Source: Bufo bufo (taxonomy: Eukaryota; Chordata; Amphibia; Anura; Bufonidae). Taken from it: a stretch of DNA of 64,000 bases. Under the pieces are notes generated by a model that worked only from the letters and a program-made list of their open reading frames with translations, was not told the DNA's origin and ran no database searches. Shown here piece by piece: positions 43,660-54,764 of this stretch (position 1 is its first letter; the number at the start of each line of letters is the position of its first letter). The stretch lies in assembly GCF_905171765.1 (NCBI RefSeq), contig NC_053390.1, positions 577,494,471-577,558,470 of the forward strand. The letters are read 5' to 3'. Position numbers and translations under genes: made by a program.

Positions 43660-43660
<1 letters not shown>
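42732..43660 (+). mobile_element. Tc1-type internal-deletion derivative, 929 bp
   Basis: Ends CAGACCAAAAGTTTGG and complement are flanked by TA (42730-42731 and 43661-43662). Inverted terminal regions extend for roughly 200 bp. Between them only the first ~35 codons (MARKKQLSKEKRVAIITL at 43140) and the last ~85 codons of a transposase remain. Confidence 0.9.
43140..43524 (+). pseudogene. Remnant Tc1-type transposase, N-terminus joined to C-terminus
   Basis: The N-terminal piece (EKRVAIITLRNEGQSVS) is followed near 43240-43255 by a deletion junction and then the C-terminal piece containing TWPPQSPDLNPIEMVWGEL, which keeps the catalytic glutamate. Both catalytic aspartates are gone. Inactive; the element could only move with an enzyme in trans. 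Confidence 0.88.
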
Positions 43661-43663
<3 letters not shown>

Positions 43664-43690
<27 letters not shown>

Positions 43691-43691
43691 T
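43664..43691. repeat. (AT)n microsatellite
   Basis: An uninterrupted AT dinucleotide run adjoins the right end of the 929-bp Tc1 derivative; a shorter one lies on its left, so the element probably inserted in an AT microsatellite. Confidence 0.9.
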
Positions 43692-44660
43692 TGACCCTGT
43701 GGCCAAGACGGTCAGGCTCCTGCTCTTGGTTTGGCAATAGGATGCCAGGGAGGGGAGATATACATATCTCCCCACAGAAACCAAATAACGGTACCAGGTT
43801 TGGACTCTACTTGTAGCCGGAACCTAGGCAGGTCCGTTGGTCCCAGAACCATCTCCCTATGACCTTCTGGTCTGGAGCTATGAACCCTAATAGGTTTTGT
43901 GGGTGGTTGGCTGTCAGCACATAAGAGGAGTCGTGGACCCCTCCCAGGGGCAGGGAGGGGAGGGGCCGGCTACAGGTCAAAAAGCCCATGCAAGCCAGCG
44001 GGCGTGTCTTTTTTCTGAAGGGGGGTCACGCTGCATATGTGTTTGGAAGGGACCTGGAAACGGCTGACATCTCTGCCTCCCAGGTGATGACGGCCAAGGA
44101 TTATCGTAACCATTATTCCTCAACCCAAAGGACTCATCCATCTGGTAAACTGACCTTTTTGCTCTGTTTAATCATGTTTGTATCATAATACCTGTATTTG
44201 CAACCACTGTATATATTCTTTGAGCGTATAGTGTTATTTCTAGTGAGCCCTTAAGGCGATTAAATATATAATTTAATCTTGTGCTGTCTTGTATCTCGAT
44301 CATGAATCCCCACGTCCGTGTTTCGGCCTAGTTATACGCTACTGCGGGTTGGTTTCTCACCCTATATAATCCTGTTAACAGACCGGTCTTATATCAAATG
44401 AGAAGCTGGTGGCAGTCTTCCCGGGCTGAGGAAGCGCTGTTTCACTGGGGCAGTGAAAAGGCTCCCTCAGCTTGTTGCCTCTCTGTGTCCGTGTGGACAG
44501 GAGAAGTCTGTGGACACTGTACCAAGCTGACCTTACCTGCTCCTCAGGGACGGCATAACGTCACGACTTGGTAACCAGTGACTATACAGTATCTCGCTGG
44601 CTCTACGTATTTAACGTCCGGCGGCAGCGAGGTGCGGTATTCGTCACACCGACCAACTAT
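43692..44660 (+). other. Unassigned GC-richer block, possibly LTR-like
   Basis: Features seen: CCCCTCCCAGGGGCAGGGAGGGG near 43940 (split purine/pyrimidine tracts), ATTAAATATATAATTTAATC near 44260 followed by CTTGTGCTGTCTTGTA, and GGCTGAGGAAGCGCTG near 44423. The order of an A/T-rich signal and a GT-rich tail suggests an LTR R/U5 boundary, but no repeat partner, target duplication or coding region is present. Identity unknown. Confidence 0.25.
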
Positions 44661-44765
44661 TGTGAGAAGCTTGTGGAAAGATATCCAAAACGTTTGACCC
44701 AAGTCATACAGTTTAAGGGCACTGGTACCAAATATTAATGAAATGTATGTAAACTTTAGAATTTG
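44661..44765 (+). mobile_element. Tc1-like 3' fragment similar to the Sleeping Beauty group
   Basis: CTTGTGGAAAGATATCC, AAACGTTTGACCCAAGT and GAAATGTATGTAAACTT match, in order and spacing, the last codons and 3' untranslated region of salmonid/frog Tc1-like elements of the Sleeping Beauty type, as recalled from memory. It is cut by the gap at 44766. Confidence 0.65.
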
Positions 44766-44965
44766 NNNNNNNNNNNNNNNNNNNNNNNNNNNNNNNNNNN
44801 NNNNNNNNNNNNNNNNNNNNNNNNNNNNNNNNNNNNNNNNNNNNNNNNNNNNNNNNNNNNNNNNNNNNNNNNNNNNNNNNNNNNNNNNNNNNNNNNNNNN
44901 NNNNNNNNNNNNNNNNNNNNNNNNNNNNNNNNNNNNNNNNNNNNNNNNNNNNNNNNNNNNNNNNN
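44766..44965. other. Assembly gap (200 N)
   Basis: A run of exactly 200 N, probably a placeholder. It hides the rest of the Tc1-like fragment and the downstream end of the Penelope-like element. Confidence 1.
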
Positions 44966-45067
44966 AGGATGGTCTTTGTCTTTCTATGCTACTTAAGACA
45001 CTATTACTTATTATGTTTATTACTAATGTTTACTTGGATATACTTAGGTTTTAAAGTTGCTGTTCCA

Positions 45068-46795
45068 TAATTTTATAGAAATGGCGAAAAAGTAAATCCT
45101 TCATTAATTCCATTTAGTGATAGAGATTTTAGGAGATAAATCCATCTAGCCTCTTCCTGCTGCAACTTGTTATCAATGTCTCCCTGTCTCGGGCCTGCTT
45201 TTACCTTCTGTATACCCCAGATTTTTAGGCCTGAGGGACTACCTCTATGATATTTATTTATGTGTCTTGATAGAGGTGTATCCTCATTTGTATTCAGGTT
45301 ACTGAGATGTTTGGAAATTCTACTTCTCAGTTCCTGAACTGTCTTCCCAACATAAATTTATGGACACTGAATTGTATATACTACTCCGGTAGTCTTGCAG
45401 TTGATGTAATCTTTTATGGTAAACATCTTCCCATCTATTGAATTTTCAAAGTCCTTCTTAGGTGACATATATTTACAAAACGTGCATCCTCCACAGGGAA
45501 ATGATCCCTGTGTGGATAGCCAGGTCTTGGTACCTTGTTTCTTTTGAAAATGACTATTCACCATAATCTCCTCCTTAAAATTTTCCTCCTTCTATAAGTT
45601 ATTGATGGATTTAAAGATACCACCTCCCTGAGATCTTTGTCCGATCTAAGGATGTGCCAATGTCTTTTGAGAATTCCATATACTCTCTGATATTGAGAAT
45701 CATATGTTCCTATACATCGTATTGTCTTTTCATTTTTCTGTTCCTTCCTTCGAAATAGACTATCTCTCTCTGTATTTTTTGCTCTATTATAGGCCTTATA
45801 CAATGTTTTTCTAGGATATCCTCTGGAAAAAAACTTTTATACAGTAATTTAGTTTCCTCCTCAAAAGCTGATTCATTTGTACTATTTATTTTGGCTCTCA
45901 GGTACTGAGCTACTGGTATGCCTTTTCTGAGGGGCTGTGGGTGGCAGCTCTCCCAATGGAGAAAGCTGTTGGTTGCCGTTGGTTTCCTATAGATCTCAGT
46001 GTTAATTTTGCCATCAGTTTCTAGATTTATTTTTAAATCTAGAAAATGTATACTTTTCTTCTGGATCTCTGCTGTAAATGATAGGCCTATATCATTCTTG
46101 TTGAGGTTCTCAGTGAATTGCATAAATTCCAATTCTGTGCCATCCCCAAAAAATATAATATCGTTTATATACCTTCCCCAGTATAAAATGTGATCTGCAT
46201 AATGTGTTAAATGCTCAGTGAAAACATATTTATCTTCCCACCACCCTAAAAATAAATTAGCAAAACTTGGTGCACAAAACGTCCACATTGCAGTACCATG
46301 TGTCTGTAAATAAAATTGTCCATCAAACATAAAAAAATTGTGCGAGAGAAGAAATCGCAACAGTGTGATAACTAAATTATTGTGTTCGTGAAATTGAGTG
46401 TAAAGGTAGGATGCTACCGCTTTAATACCTAATTCATGGTGTATACTTGTGTGTAATGCCTCAACATCCAGGCTAGCTATGAGAGTGTTCTCATTAACAT
46501 GTATGTCCTGTAGCTTGAGAACTGTATCACTTGTGTCTTTAAGGAAGGATGGAAGAGTTTGTACGAACGGCTTAATGATGGTATCTACATAGGCACTGAT
46601 GCCTTCACATAGGTTGTTGTTCCCTGAAACAATCTTCCAGGTATAGGTTCTCGTTTTTTATGAATTTTTGGCAACGCATAGAGCGTTGCAATGGTTGGGT
46701 GTGTTTTATACAGAACTTTTTATTCTTCTTTTGTAATCAATTCTCTGTCTATTGCCTCCATCAGTATCTTTTTTAGATCTTTATTATATTTAGGT
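45068..46795 (-). pseudogene. Penelope-like element: reverse transcriptase and GIY-YIG endonuclease, 5'-truncated
   Basis: Reading on the minus strand from 46795: a helical lead-in, an in-frame TAA, TIATLYALPKIHKKREP (PLE RT motif), a frameshift near 46595, then TLIASLDVEALHTSIH (catalytic D), HGTAMWTFCAPSFANLF (motif B) and RYINDIIFFGDG at about 46165. The last is motif C, where PLEs normally have two aspartates; here the first is Asn. Then IYRKPTATNSFLHW and a thumb region, a frame change near 45710, a Cys-rich GSFPCGGCTFCKY, and GIY-YIG motifs VVYTIQCP, a TAA at about 45358-45360, IYVGKTVQELRSRISKHL and INKYHRGS. It ends near 45068. RT plus GIY-YIG in this order defines Penelope-like elements. 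Inactive. Confidence 0.9.
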
Positions 46796-47210
46796 TACAA
46801 ATACCGTACCACATTTACCGAACTTTGTTTGGATTTAACTATTGCTGTCGGTCCTTCTGAGTGGCAGGTTTCTTCAGAGTTTATTTTTGCACATCCATGG
46901 TGTTCTATATGCATTAGCCCGTTTGAAGTCTTCAGGACGTTTTATTTTTATTCTCCTAGAAAATATACTTTCAAGCACAAGCACTATATATAGAGTATAT
47001 CTCCAACCAAGCCCCCCTAATTGGAGTTTCATTATCTGAGTTTTTTTTTTTGCTTCGGTTCATTTTGTTTCTAGCTTTTATATTGTATCGTATTCTGGTG
47101 TTTAATAAATGTTTTTATTTACAATAATGATATTTGTTCCATATGCCCGCATGCGAGTTCTCGGACTATATCACATTTGAGTATTTTTATCCCTTGTTGA
47201 CTAGGCGGGT
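46796..47210. other. Unassigned, possible 3' end of an unknown retroelement
   Basis: AATAAA occurs near 47104 in GTTTAATAAATGTTTTT. No domain is recognised in the 100- and 65-codon frames. It may be the 5' part of the Penelope-like element or a separate fragment. Confidence 0.25.
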
Positions 47211-47259
47211 CAATTTAGTTCTTGTAGCACCACTGCATGATTTAGGCTGGGTGAGCCTC

Positions 47260-47767
47260 AATACATATATACCTTTTTGACAATACCCTCCATCTGGGGC
47301 CTATGCAGGTTTTGTCAGCGTGCAATATAAGCTTGAAATACTTCAATAATTTTCTGGGTTTAAAAAAGCACCCATATTTGGCAATACCCTCCATCTGGGG
47401 CCTATGCAGCATTAGTCAGTGTGAAGTTTAAGCTTGAAATACTGCAATAATTTTCTGGGTTTTAAAAAACACCCTTTTTGGGCAAAATACTAAATTTTAC
47501 AGCCCTTGTTACATCTTTCAGTGTGAAATACAAGCGTTGGATACTGCTGTCATATTCTGTAATAAAAAAAAAACATCCATTTTGGGCAAAATACTAAATT
47601 TGCAGCCTTTGCTTCATCTGTCAGTGTGAGATACAAGCTTGAAATACTGCAATAATATTTTGTTATAAAAAAAACACCCATTTTGGGCAAAATACTACAT
47701 TTGCAGCCTTTGCTGCATATGTCAGTGTGAGATACTAGCTTGAAATACTGCAATAATATTCTGGATT
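47260..47767 (+). repeat. ~100-bp minisatellite array, left part (hAT-D 5' array)
   Basis: About five units contain CACCCATTTTGGGCAAAATA, CTAAATTTGCAGCC, CATCTGTCAGTGTGA and GCTTGAAATACTGCAATAAT. Two variants occur (GGCAATACCCTCCATCTGGGG type and GGGCAAAATACTAAATTT type). The array is split by piggyBac B and resumes at 52677. Confidence 0.9.
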
Positions 47768-47771
47768 TTAA

Positions 47772-48090
47772 CCACCTCCGGACCGCTGTACGCACAGACG
47801 CGTCCTGGAGGTGGTTGATTCATTCCTCCTGGACGCGCCGGCGCGTCCTCTCGCGAGACGCGAGATTTCCTGTGAACGCGCGCACACAGGCGCGCGCGCT
47901 CACAGGAACGGAAGGTAAGAGAGTTGATCTCCAGCCTGCCAGCGGCGATCGTTCGCTGGCAGGCTGGAGATGTGTTTTTTTTAACCCCTAACAGGTATAT
48001 TAGATGCTGTTTTGATAACAGCGTCTAATATACCTGCTACCTGGTCCTCTGGTGGTCCCATTTGTTTGGATCGACCACCAGAGGACACAG
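47772..48090 (+). promoter_or_regulatory. Subterminal hairpins of piggyBac B
   Basis: Stems: CCACCTCCGGACCG with CGTCCTGGAGGTGG; CCTGTGAACGCGCGC with GCGCGCGCTCACAGG; CAGCCTGCCAGC with GCTGGCAGGCTGG; GGTATATTAGATGCTGTT with AACAGCGTCTAATATACC; TCCTCTGGTGGTC with GACCACCAGAGGA. The second, fourth and fifth stems differ in sequence from those of A yet pair in each. Confidence 0.7.
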
Positions 48091-48099
48091 GTAGCTCAG

Positions 48100-49450
48100 T
48101 AAAGTCCCACCAAGCACCACTACACTACACTACACCCCCCCCGTCACTTATTAACCCCTTATTAGCCCCTGATCACCCCTAATCACCCCTGATCACCCCA
48201 TATAGACTCCCTGATCACCCCCCTGTCATTGATTACCCCCCTGTCATTGATCAACCCCCTGTAAAGCTCCATTCAGATGTCCGCATGATTTTTACGGATC
48301 CACTGATAGATGGATCGGATCCGCAAAACGCATCCGGACGTCTGAATGAAGCCTTACAGGGGCATGATCAATGACTGTGGTTATCACCCCATATAGACTC
48401 CCTGATCACCCCCCTGTCATTGATCACCCCCCTGTCATTGATTACCCCCCTGTAAAGCTCCATTCAGACGTCCGCATGATTTTTACGGATCCACTGATAG
48501 ATGGATCGGATCCGCAAAACGCATCCGGACGTCTGAATGAAGCCTTACAGGGGCATGATCAATGACTGTGGTGATCACCCCATATAGACTCCTTGATCAC
48601 CCCCCTGTAAAGCTCCATTCAGATGTCCGCATGATTTTTACGGATCCACTGATAGATGGATCGGATCCGCAAAACGCATCCGGACGTCTGAATGAAGCCT
48701 TACAGGGGCATGATCAATGACTGTGGTTATCACCCCATATAGACTCCCTGATCACCCCCCTGTCATTGATTACCCCCCTGTCATTGATTACCCCCCTGTA
48801 AAGCTCCATTCAGACGTCCGCATGATTTTTACGGATCCACTGATAGATGGATCGGATCCGCAAAACGCATCCGGACGTCTGAATGAAGCCTTACAGGGGC
48901 ATGATCAATGACTGTGGTGATCACCCCATATAGACTCCCTGATCACCCCCCTGTCATTGATTACCCCCCTGTAAAGCTCCATTCAGACGTCCGCATGATT
49001 TTTACGGATCCACTGATAGATGGATCGGATCCGCAAAACGCATCCGGACGTCTGAATGAAGCCTTACAGGGGCATGATCAATGACTGTGGTGATCACCCC
49101 ATATAGACTCCCTGATCACCCCCCTGTCATTAATTACCCCCCTGTCATTGATCACCCCCCTGTAAAGCTCCATTCAGACGTCCGCATGATTTTTACGGAT
49201 CCACTGATAGATGGATCGGATCCGCAAAACGCATCCGGACGTCTGAATGAAGCCTTACACGGGCGTGATAAATGACTGTGGTTATCACCCCATATAGACT
49301 CCCTGATCACCCCCCTGTCATTGATCACCACCCCTGTCATTGATCACCACCCCTGTCATTGATCACCCCCCTGTCATTGATCACCCCCCTGTCATTGATC
49401 ACCCCCCTGTCATTGATCAACCCCCTGTCATTGATCAACCCCCCGTAAGG
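48100..49450 (+). repeat. Internal tandem array of ~155-190-bp units with a MITE-like hairpin
   Basis: Six full copies (starting near 48259, 48451, 48605, 48796, 48968 and 49160) and one truncated copy (near 49443) begin CTGTAAAGCTCCATTCAGA. Each holds a hairpin, CATTCAGACGTCCGCATG to GCATCCGGACGTCTGAATG, around a GGATCC core. Units are joined by an 18-20-bp repeat (CTGTCATTGATCACCCC) present in one to several copies and reaching about seven at 49300-49440. The repeated 64-codon frames are artefacts. Confidence 0.9.
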
Positions 49451-49469
49451 CTCCATTCAGACATTTTTT

Positions 49470-52140
49470 TGGCCCAAGTTAGCGGAATTATTATTTTTTT
49501 TTCTTACAAAGTCTCATATTCCACTAACTTGTGACAAAAAATTAAATCTCACATGAACTCACCATACCCCTCACGGAATCCAAATGCGTAAAATTTTTTA
49601 GACATTTATATTCCAGACTTCTTCTCACGCTTTAGGGCCCCTAGAATGCCAGGGCAGTATAAATACCCCACATGTGACCCCATTTCGGAAAGAAGACACC
49701 CCCAGGTATTCCGTGAGGGGCATATTGAGTCCATGAAAGATTGAAATTTTTGTCCCAAGTTAGCGGAACGGGAGACTTTGTGAGAAAAAAATAAAAAATA
49801 TCAATTTCCGCTAACTTGTGCCAAAAAAAAAAAATTTCTATGAACTCGCCATGCCCCTCATTGAATACCTTGGGGTGTCTTCTTTCCAAAATGGGGTCAC
49901 ATGTGGGGTATTTATACTGCCCTGGCATTCTAGGGGCCCCAAAGCGTGAGAAGAAGTCTGGTATCCAAATGTCTAAAAATGCCCTCCTAAAAGGAATTTG
50001 GGCCCCTTTGCGCATCTAGGCTGCAAAAAAGTGTCACACATCTGGTATCGCCGTACTCAGGAGAAGTTGGGCAATGTGTTTTGGGGTGTCATTTTACATA
50101 TACCCATGCTGGGTGAGATAAATATCTTGGTCAAATGCCAACTTTGTATAAAAAAATGGGAAAAGTTGTCTTTTGCCAAGATATTTCTCTCACCCAGCAT
50201 GGGTATATGTAAAAAGACACCCCAAAACACATTCCCCAACTTCTCCCGAGTACGGAGATACCAGATGTGTGACACTTTTTTGCAGCCTAGGTGGGCAAAG
50301 GGGCCCATATTCCAAAGAGCACCTTTAGGATTTCACTGGTCATTTACCTACTTACCACACATTAGGGCCCCTGGAAAATGCCAGGGCAGTATAACTACCC
50401 CACAAGTGACCCCATTTTGGAAAGAAGACACCCCAAGGTATTCCGTGAGGGGCATGGCGAGTTCCTAGAATTTTTTATTTTTTGTCACAAGTTAGTGGAA
50501 AATGATGATTTTTTTTTTTTTTTTTTTTTTTCATACAAAGTCTCATATTCCACTAACTTGTGACAAAAAATAAAAACTTCCATGAACTCACTATGCCCAT
50601 CAGCGAATACCTTGGGGTCTATTCTTTCCAAAATGGGGTCACTTGTGGGGTAGGTATAATGCCCTGGTATTTTAGGGGCCCAAATGTGTGGTAAGGAGTT
50701 TGAAATCAAATTCTGTAAAAAATGACGAGTGAAATCCGAAAGGTGCTCTTTGGAATATGGGCCCCTTTGCCCACCTAGGCTGCAAAAAAGTGTCACACAT
50801 CTGGTATCTCCGTACTCAGGAGAAGGTGGGGAATGTGTTTTGGGGTGTCATTTTACATATACCCATGCTGGGTGAGATAAATATCTTGGTCAAATGCCAA
50901 CTTTGTATAAAAAAATGGGAAAAGTTGTCTTTTGCCAAGATATTTCTCTCACCCAGCATGGGTATATGTAAAAAGACACCCCAAAACACATTCCCCAACT
51001 TCTCCTGAGTACGGAGATACCACATGTGTGGCACTTTTTTGCAGCCTAGGTGGGCAAAGGGGCCCATATTCCAAAGAGCACCTTTTGGATTTCACTGGTC
51101 ATTTACCTACTTACCACACATTAGGGCCCCTGGAAAATGCCAGGGCAGTATAACTACCCCACAAGTGACCCCATTTTGGAAAGAAGACACCCCAAGGTAT
51201 TCCGTGAGGGGCATGGCGAGTTCCTAGAATTTTTTATTTTTTGTCACAAGTTAGTGGAAAATGATGATTTTTTTTATATATTTTTTTTTTTTCATACAAA
51301 GTCTCATATTCCACTAACTTGTGACAAAAAATAAAAACTTCCATGAACTCACTATGCCCATCAGCGAATACCTTGGGGTCTCTTCTTTCCAAAATGGGGT
51401 CACTTGTTGGGTAGTTATACTGCCCTGGCATTCTAGGGGCCCAAATGTGTGGTAAGGAGTTTGAAATCAAATTCTGTAAAAAATGACGAGTGGAATCCGA
51501 AAGGTGCTCTTTGGAATATGGGCCCCTTTGCCCACCTAGGCTGCAAAAAAGTGTCACACATCTGGTATCTCCGTATTCAGGAGAAGTTGGGGAATGTGTT
51601 TTGGGGTGTCTTTTTACATATACCCATGCTGGGTGAGAGAAATATCTTGGCAAAAGACAACTTTTCCCATTTTTTTATACAAAGTTGGCATTTGACCAAG
51701 ATATTTATCTCACCCAGCATGGGTATATGTAAAATGACACCCCAAAACACATTCCCCAACTTCTACTGAATACGGAGATACCAGATGTGTGACACTTTTT
51801 TGCAGCCTAGGTGGGCAAAGGGGCCCACATTCCAAAGAGCACCTTTCGGATTTCACTGGTCAGTTTTTACAGAATTTGATTTCAAACTCCTTACCACACA
51901 TTTGGGCCCCTAGAATGCCAGGGCAGTATAACTACCCCACAAGTGACCCCATTTTGGAAAGAAGAGACCCCAAGGTATTTCGTGATGGGCATAGTGAGTT
52001 CATGGAAGTTTTTATTTTTTGTCACAAGTTAGTGGAATATGAGACTTTGTAAGAAAAAAAAAAAAAAAAAAAAAATCATCATTTTCCGCTAACTTGTGAC
52101 AAAAAATAAAAAGTTCTATGAACTCACTATGCCCATCAGC
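49470..52140. repeat. Head-to-head inverted-repeat array in piggyBac B
   Basis: Same alternating segment/reverse-complement design as in A, but longer: symmetry centres of the CATGCTGGGTGAGA type fall near 50150, 50910 and 51670, with AAGTTAGTGGAA-type centres between and around them. Homopolymer T/A loops at the latter centres vary in length between copies. Confidence 0.9.
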
Positions 52141-52676
52141 GAATACCTTAGGGTGTGTACTTTCCGAAATGGGGTCATTTGTGGGGTGTTTGTACTGTCT
52201 GGCCATTGTAGAACCTCAGGAAACATGACAGGTGCTCAGAAAGTCAGAGCTGCTTCAAAAAGCGGAAATTCACATTTTTGTACCATAGTTTGTAAACGCT
52301 ATAACTTTTACCCAAACCATTTTTTTTTTACCCAAACATTTTTTTTTTATCAAAGACATGTAGAACAATAAATTTAGAGCAAAATTTATATATGGATGTC
52401 ATTTTTTTTGCAAAATTTTACAACTGAAAGTGAAAAATGTCATTTTTTTGCAAAAAAATCGTTAAATTTCGATTAATAACAAAAAAAGTAAAAATGTCAG
52501 CAGCAATGAAATACCACCAAATGAAAGCTCTATTAGTGAGAAGAAAAGGAGGTAAAATTAATTTGGGTGGTAAGTTGCATGACCGAGCAATAAATGGTGA
52601 AAGTAGTGTAGGTCAGAAGTGTAAAAAGTGGCCTGGTCTTTCAGGGTGTTTAAGCACTGGGGGCTGAGGTGGTTAA

Positions 52677-53430
52677 AAAACACCCTTTTTGGGCAAAATA
52701 CTAAATTTTACAGCCCTTGTTGCATCTTTCAGTGTGAAATACAAGCGTTAGATGCTGCTGTCATATTCTGTTCTGTTGTTAAATAAAACACCCTTTTTGG
52801 GCAAAATATTAAATTTACGGCCTTGGCTGCATCTGTCATTGTTAAATACAAGCTTGAAATACAGCAATAATTTTCTGGGTTTAAAAAAGCACCCCTTTTT
52901 GGCAATACCCTCCATCTGGGGCCTATGCAGGTTTTTTCAGTGTGCAATATAAGCTTGAAATACTTCAATAATTTTCTGGGTTTAAAAAGGCACCCAGTTT
53001 TGGCAATACCCTCCCATCTGGGGTCTATGCAGCATTAGTCAGTGTGAAGTTTAAGCTTGAAATACTGTAATAATTTTCTAGGTTTTAAAAAATACCCTTT
53101 TTGGGGCATAAGAATACATTTTACATCCCTTTTTGCATCTTTCACAGTGTGAAATACAAGCATTAGATACTGCTGTCATATTCTGTTATTAAAAAAACAC
53201 CCTTTTTGGGCAAAATACTAAATTTTACAGCCCTTGTTGCATCTTTCAGTGTAAAATACAAGTGTTAGATACTGCTGTCATATTCTGTAGTTAAAAAAAA
53301 CACCCATTTTAAGCCAAATACTAAATTTGCAGCCTTGGCTGCATCTGTCAGTGTGAAATACACTCATTAGATACTGGTGTTTTATTCTGTTATAAAAAAT
53401 AAAATAAAACATTTTGGGCCAAATACTAAA
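52677..53430 (+). repeat. ~100-bp minisatellite array, right part (hAT-D 5' array)
   Basis: Seven to eight further units of the 47260-47767 array, ending directly before the hAT-D coding remains. Confidence 0.9.
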
Positions 53431-54764
53431 TTTGCGGAGAATGAGAAGAGCGTTGAATAAGGGATGTGGCCCCGGTCGTGGTGCTGCTGGTGGAGCTCCT
53501 GTTGCAGGGAGAGGACGTGGTCGATCTTTGCCAGCTACATGCACAAGTGAAACACCTTTCATGAAGGTGAAGCAGCTCTACAAATGGTGAGGCCTGAACA
53601 AGTACAGGCGATAGTAGATTGGGTTGCTGACAGTGCCTCCAATTCCTTCACATTGTCTCCCACCCAGTCTCCTGCTGAAAGATCAGAGTTGGCACCTGCA
53701 GCCGATGTCCATCAGTCTTTCACCTCACCAGCCAAGCAGTCTGAGCCCCAAGTCATGCAGCAGTCTCCTCTGCTTTTTGATGACTCTGCTAGCAGGGTTT
53801 CCCAGAGCCATCCCCTGCACCAGAAATGGAAGAGATTGAGTGCACCGATGCCCAACCACTTATGTTTCAAGATGAGTACATGGGAGGACCACCGCAGCAC
53901 GTCTCGGATGATGATGAAACACAGGTGCCAACTGCTGTGGCTTTCGAAAGTGTGCAGACCGACAAGGAGGGCAGGGGTGAAGACTGGGTGGAAGATGATG
54001 TGGAGGACAATGAGGTCCTCGACCCCACATGGAATCAAGGTCATGCGAGTGACCTGTGTAGTTCGGAGGAAGAGGCGGTGGTTGCACAGAGCCACCAGCA
54101 CAGCAGAAGAGGGAGCAGGATGCAAAAGTGGAGCGGCCGTCCCCTAGACAGTACGGCTGCTACTGCCCAACGCAGCAAGGGACCGAGCACACCAAAGCCA
54201 TCTCCAAGGAGTTTCCTGGCGTGGCAGTTCTTCAGACAATGTGCTGACGGACAAGACACAAGTGGTTTGCACGCTGTGCAATCAGAGACTGAAGCGAGGC
54301 ATAAACGTTCTCAACCTGAGCACAACCTGCATGACCAGGCATCTAAGTGCAAAGCACGAGCTGAAGTGGAGTAGACACCTCAAAATCCAAGAAAGGTCTC
54401 TGGCTCCTCCTGCTTCCTCTTCTGCTGCAGTCTCGGCCTCTTCATCCACCTCTGGAGTGACAGTGGCACCTGCCACCCCGCAAACAGAGGATCTGCCAGC
54501 AACACCACCACCTGGGTTACCAAGCAGCTCCACAATGTCCCACGGAAGCGTTCAACTCTCCATCTCCCAAACACTGGAGCGGAAGAGGCACAGTGGAAGC
54601 ACAAGGCAAAGGCAGAGGAGGAGGAAAAGGTCACCAACGCAGCTGGGGCATCACCAGCACCTCAGAAGGCAGGGTTAGCATGGTCGAAATGTGGAAAAGC
54701 TTTGTCAGCACGCTACAACAACCAGCACCACCACCTTATATGAAACGTCTTAGCAGGAGGCAGC

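Larger units (their letters stand above)
47772..52672 (+). mobile_element. Non-autonomous piggyBac element B, 4901 bp
   Basis: It is flanked by TTAA (47768-47771 and 52673-52676) with the same ends as piggyBac A (CCACCTCCGGACCGC left; GGGGGCTGAGGTGG right). It keeps the subterminal hairpin region and the 3' inverted-repeat array but has no transposase; the coding region is replaced by tandem repeats (48100-49450). Its last ~600 bp are nearly identical to those of A. It would need a transposase such as that of A to move. Confidence 0.92.

Noticed and set aside
48371..49275. Three near-identical 64-codon frames (RLPDHPPVIDHPP)
   Set aside because: They are produced by tandem repeats inside piggyBac B, with no start context or domain.
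53278..53562. 94-codon minus-strand frame (RPRPLPATGAPPAAPRPG)
   Set aside because: It is the antisense of the Gly/Arg-rich hAT-D N-terminus plus the array.
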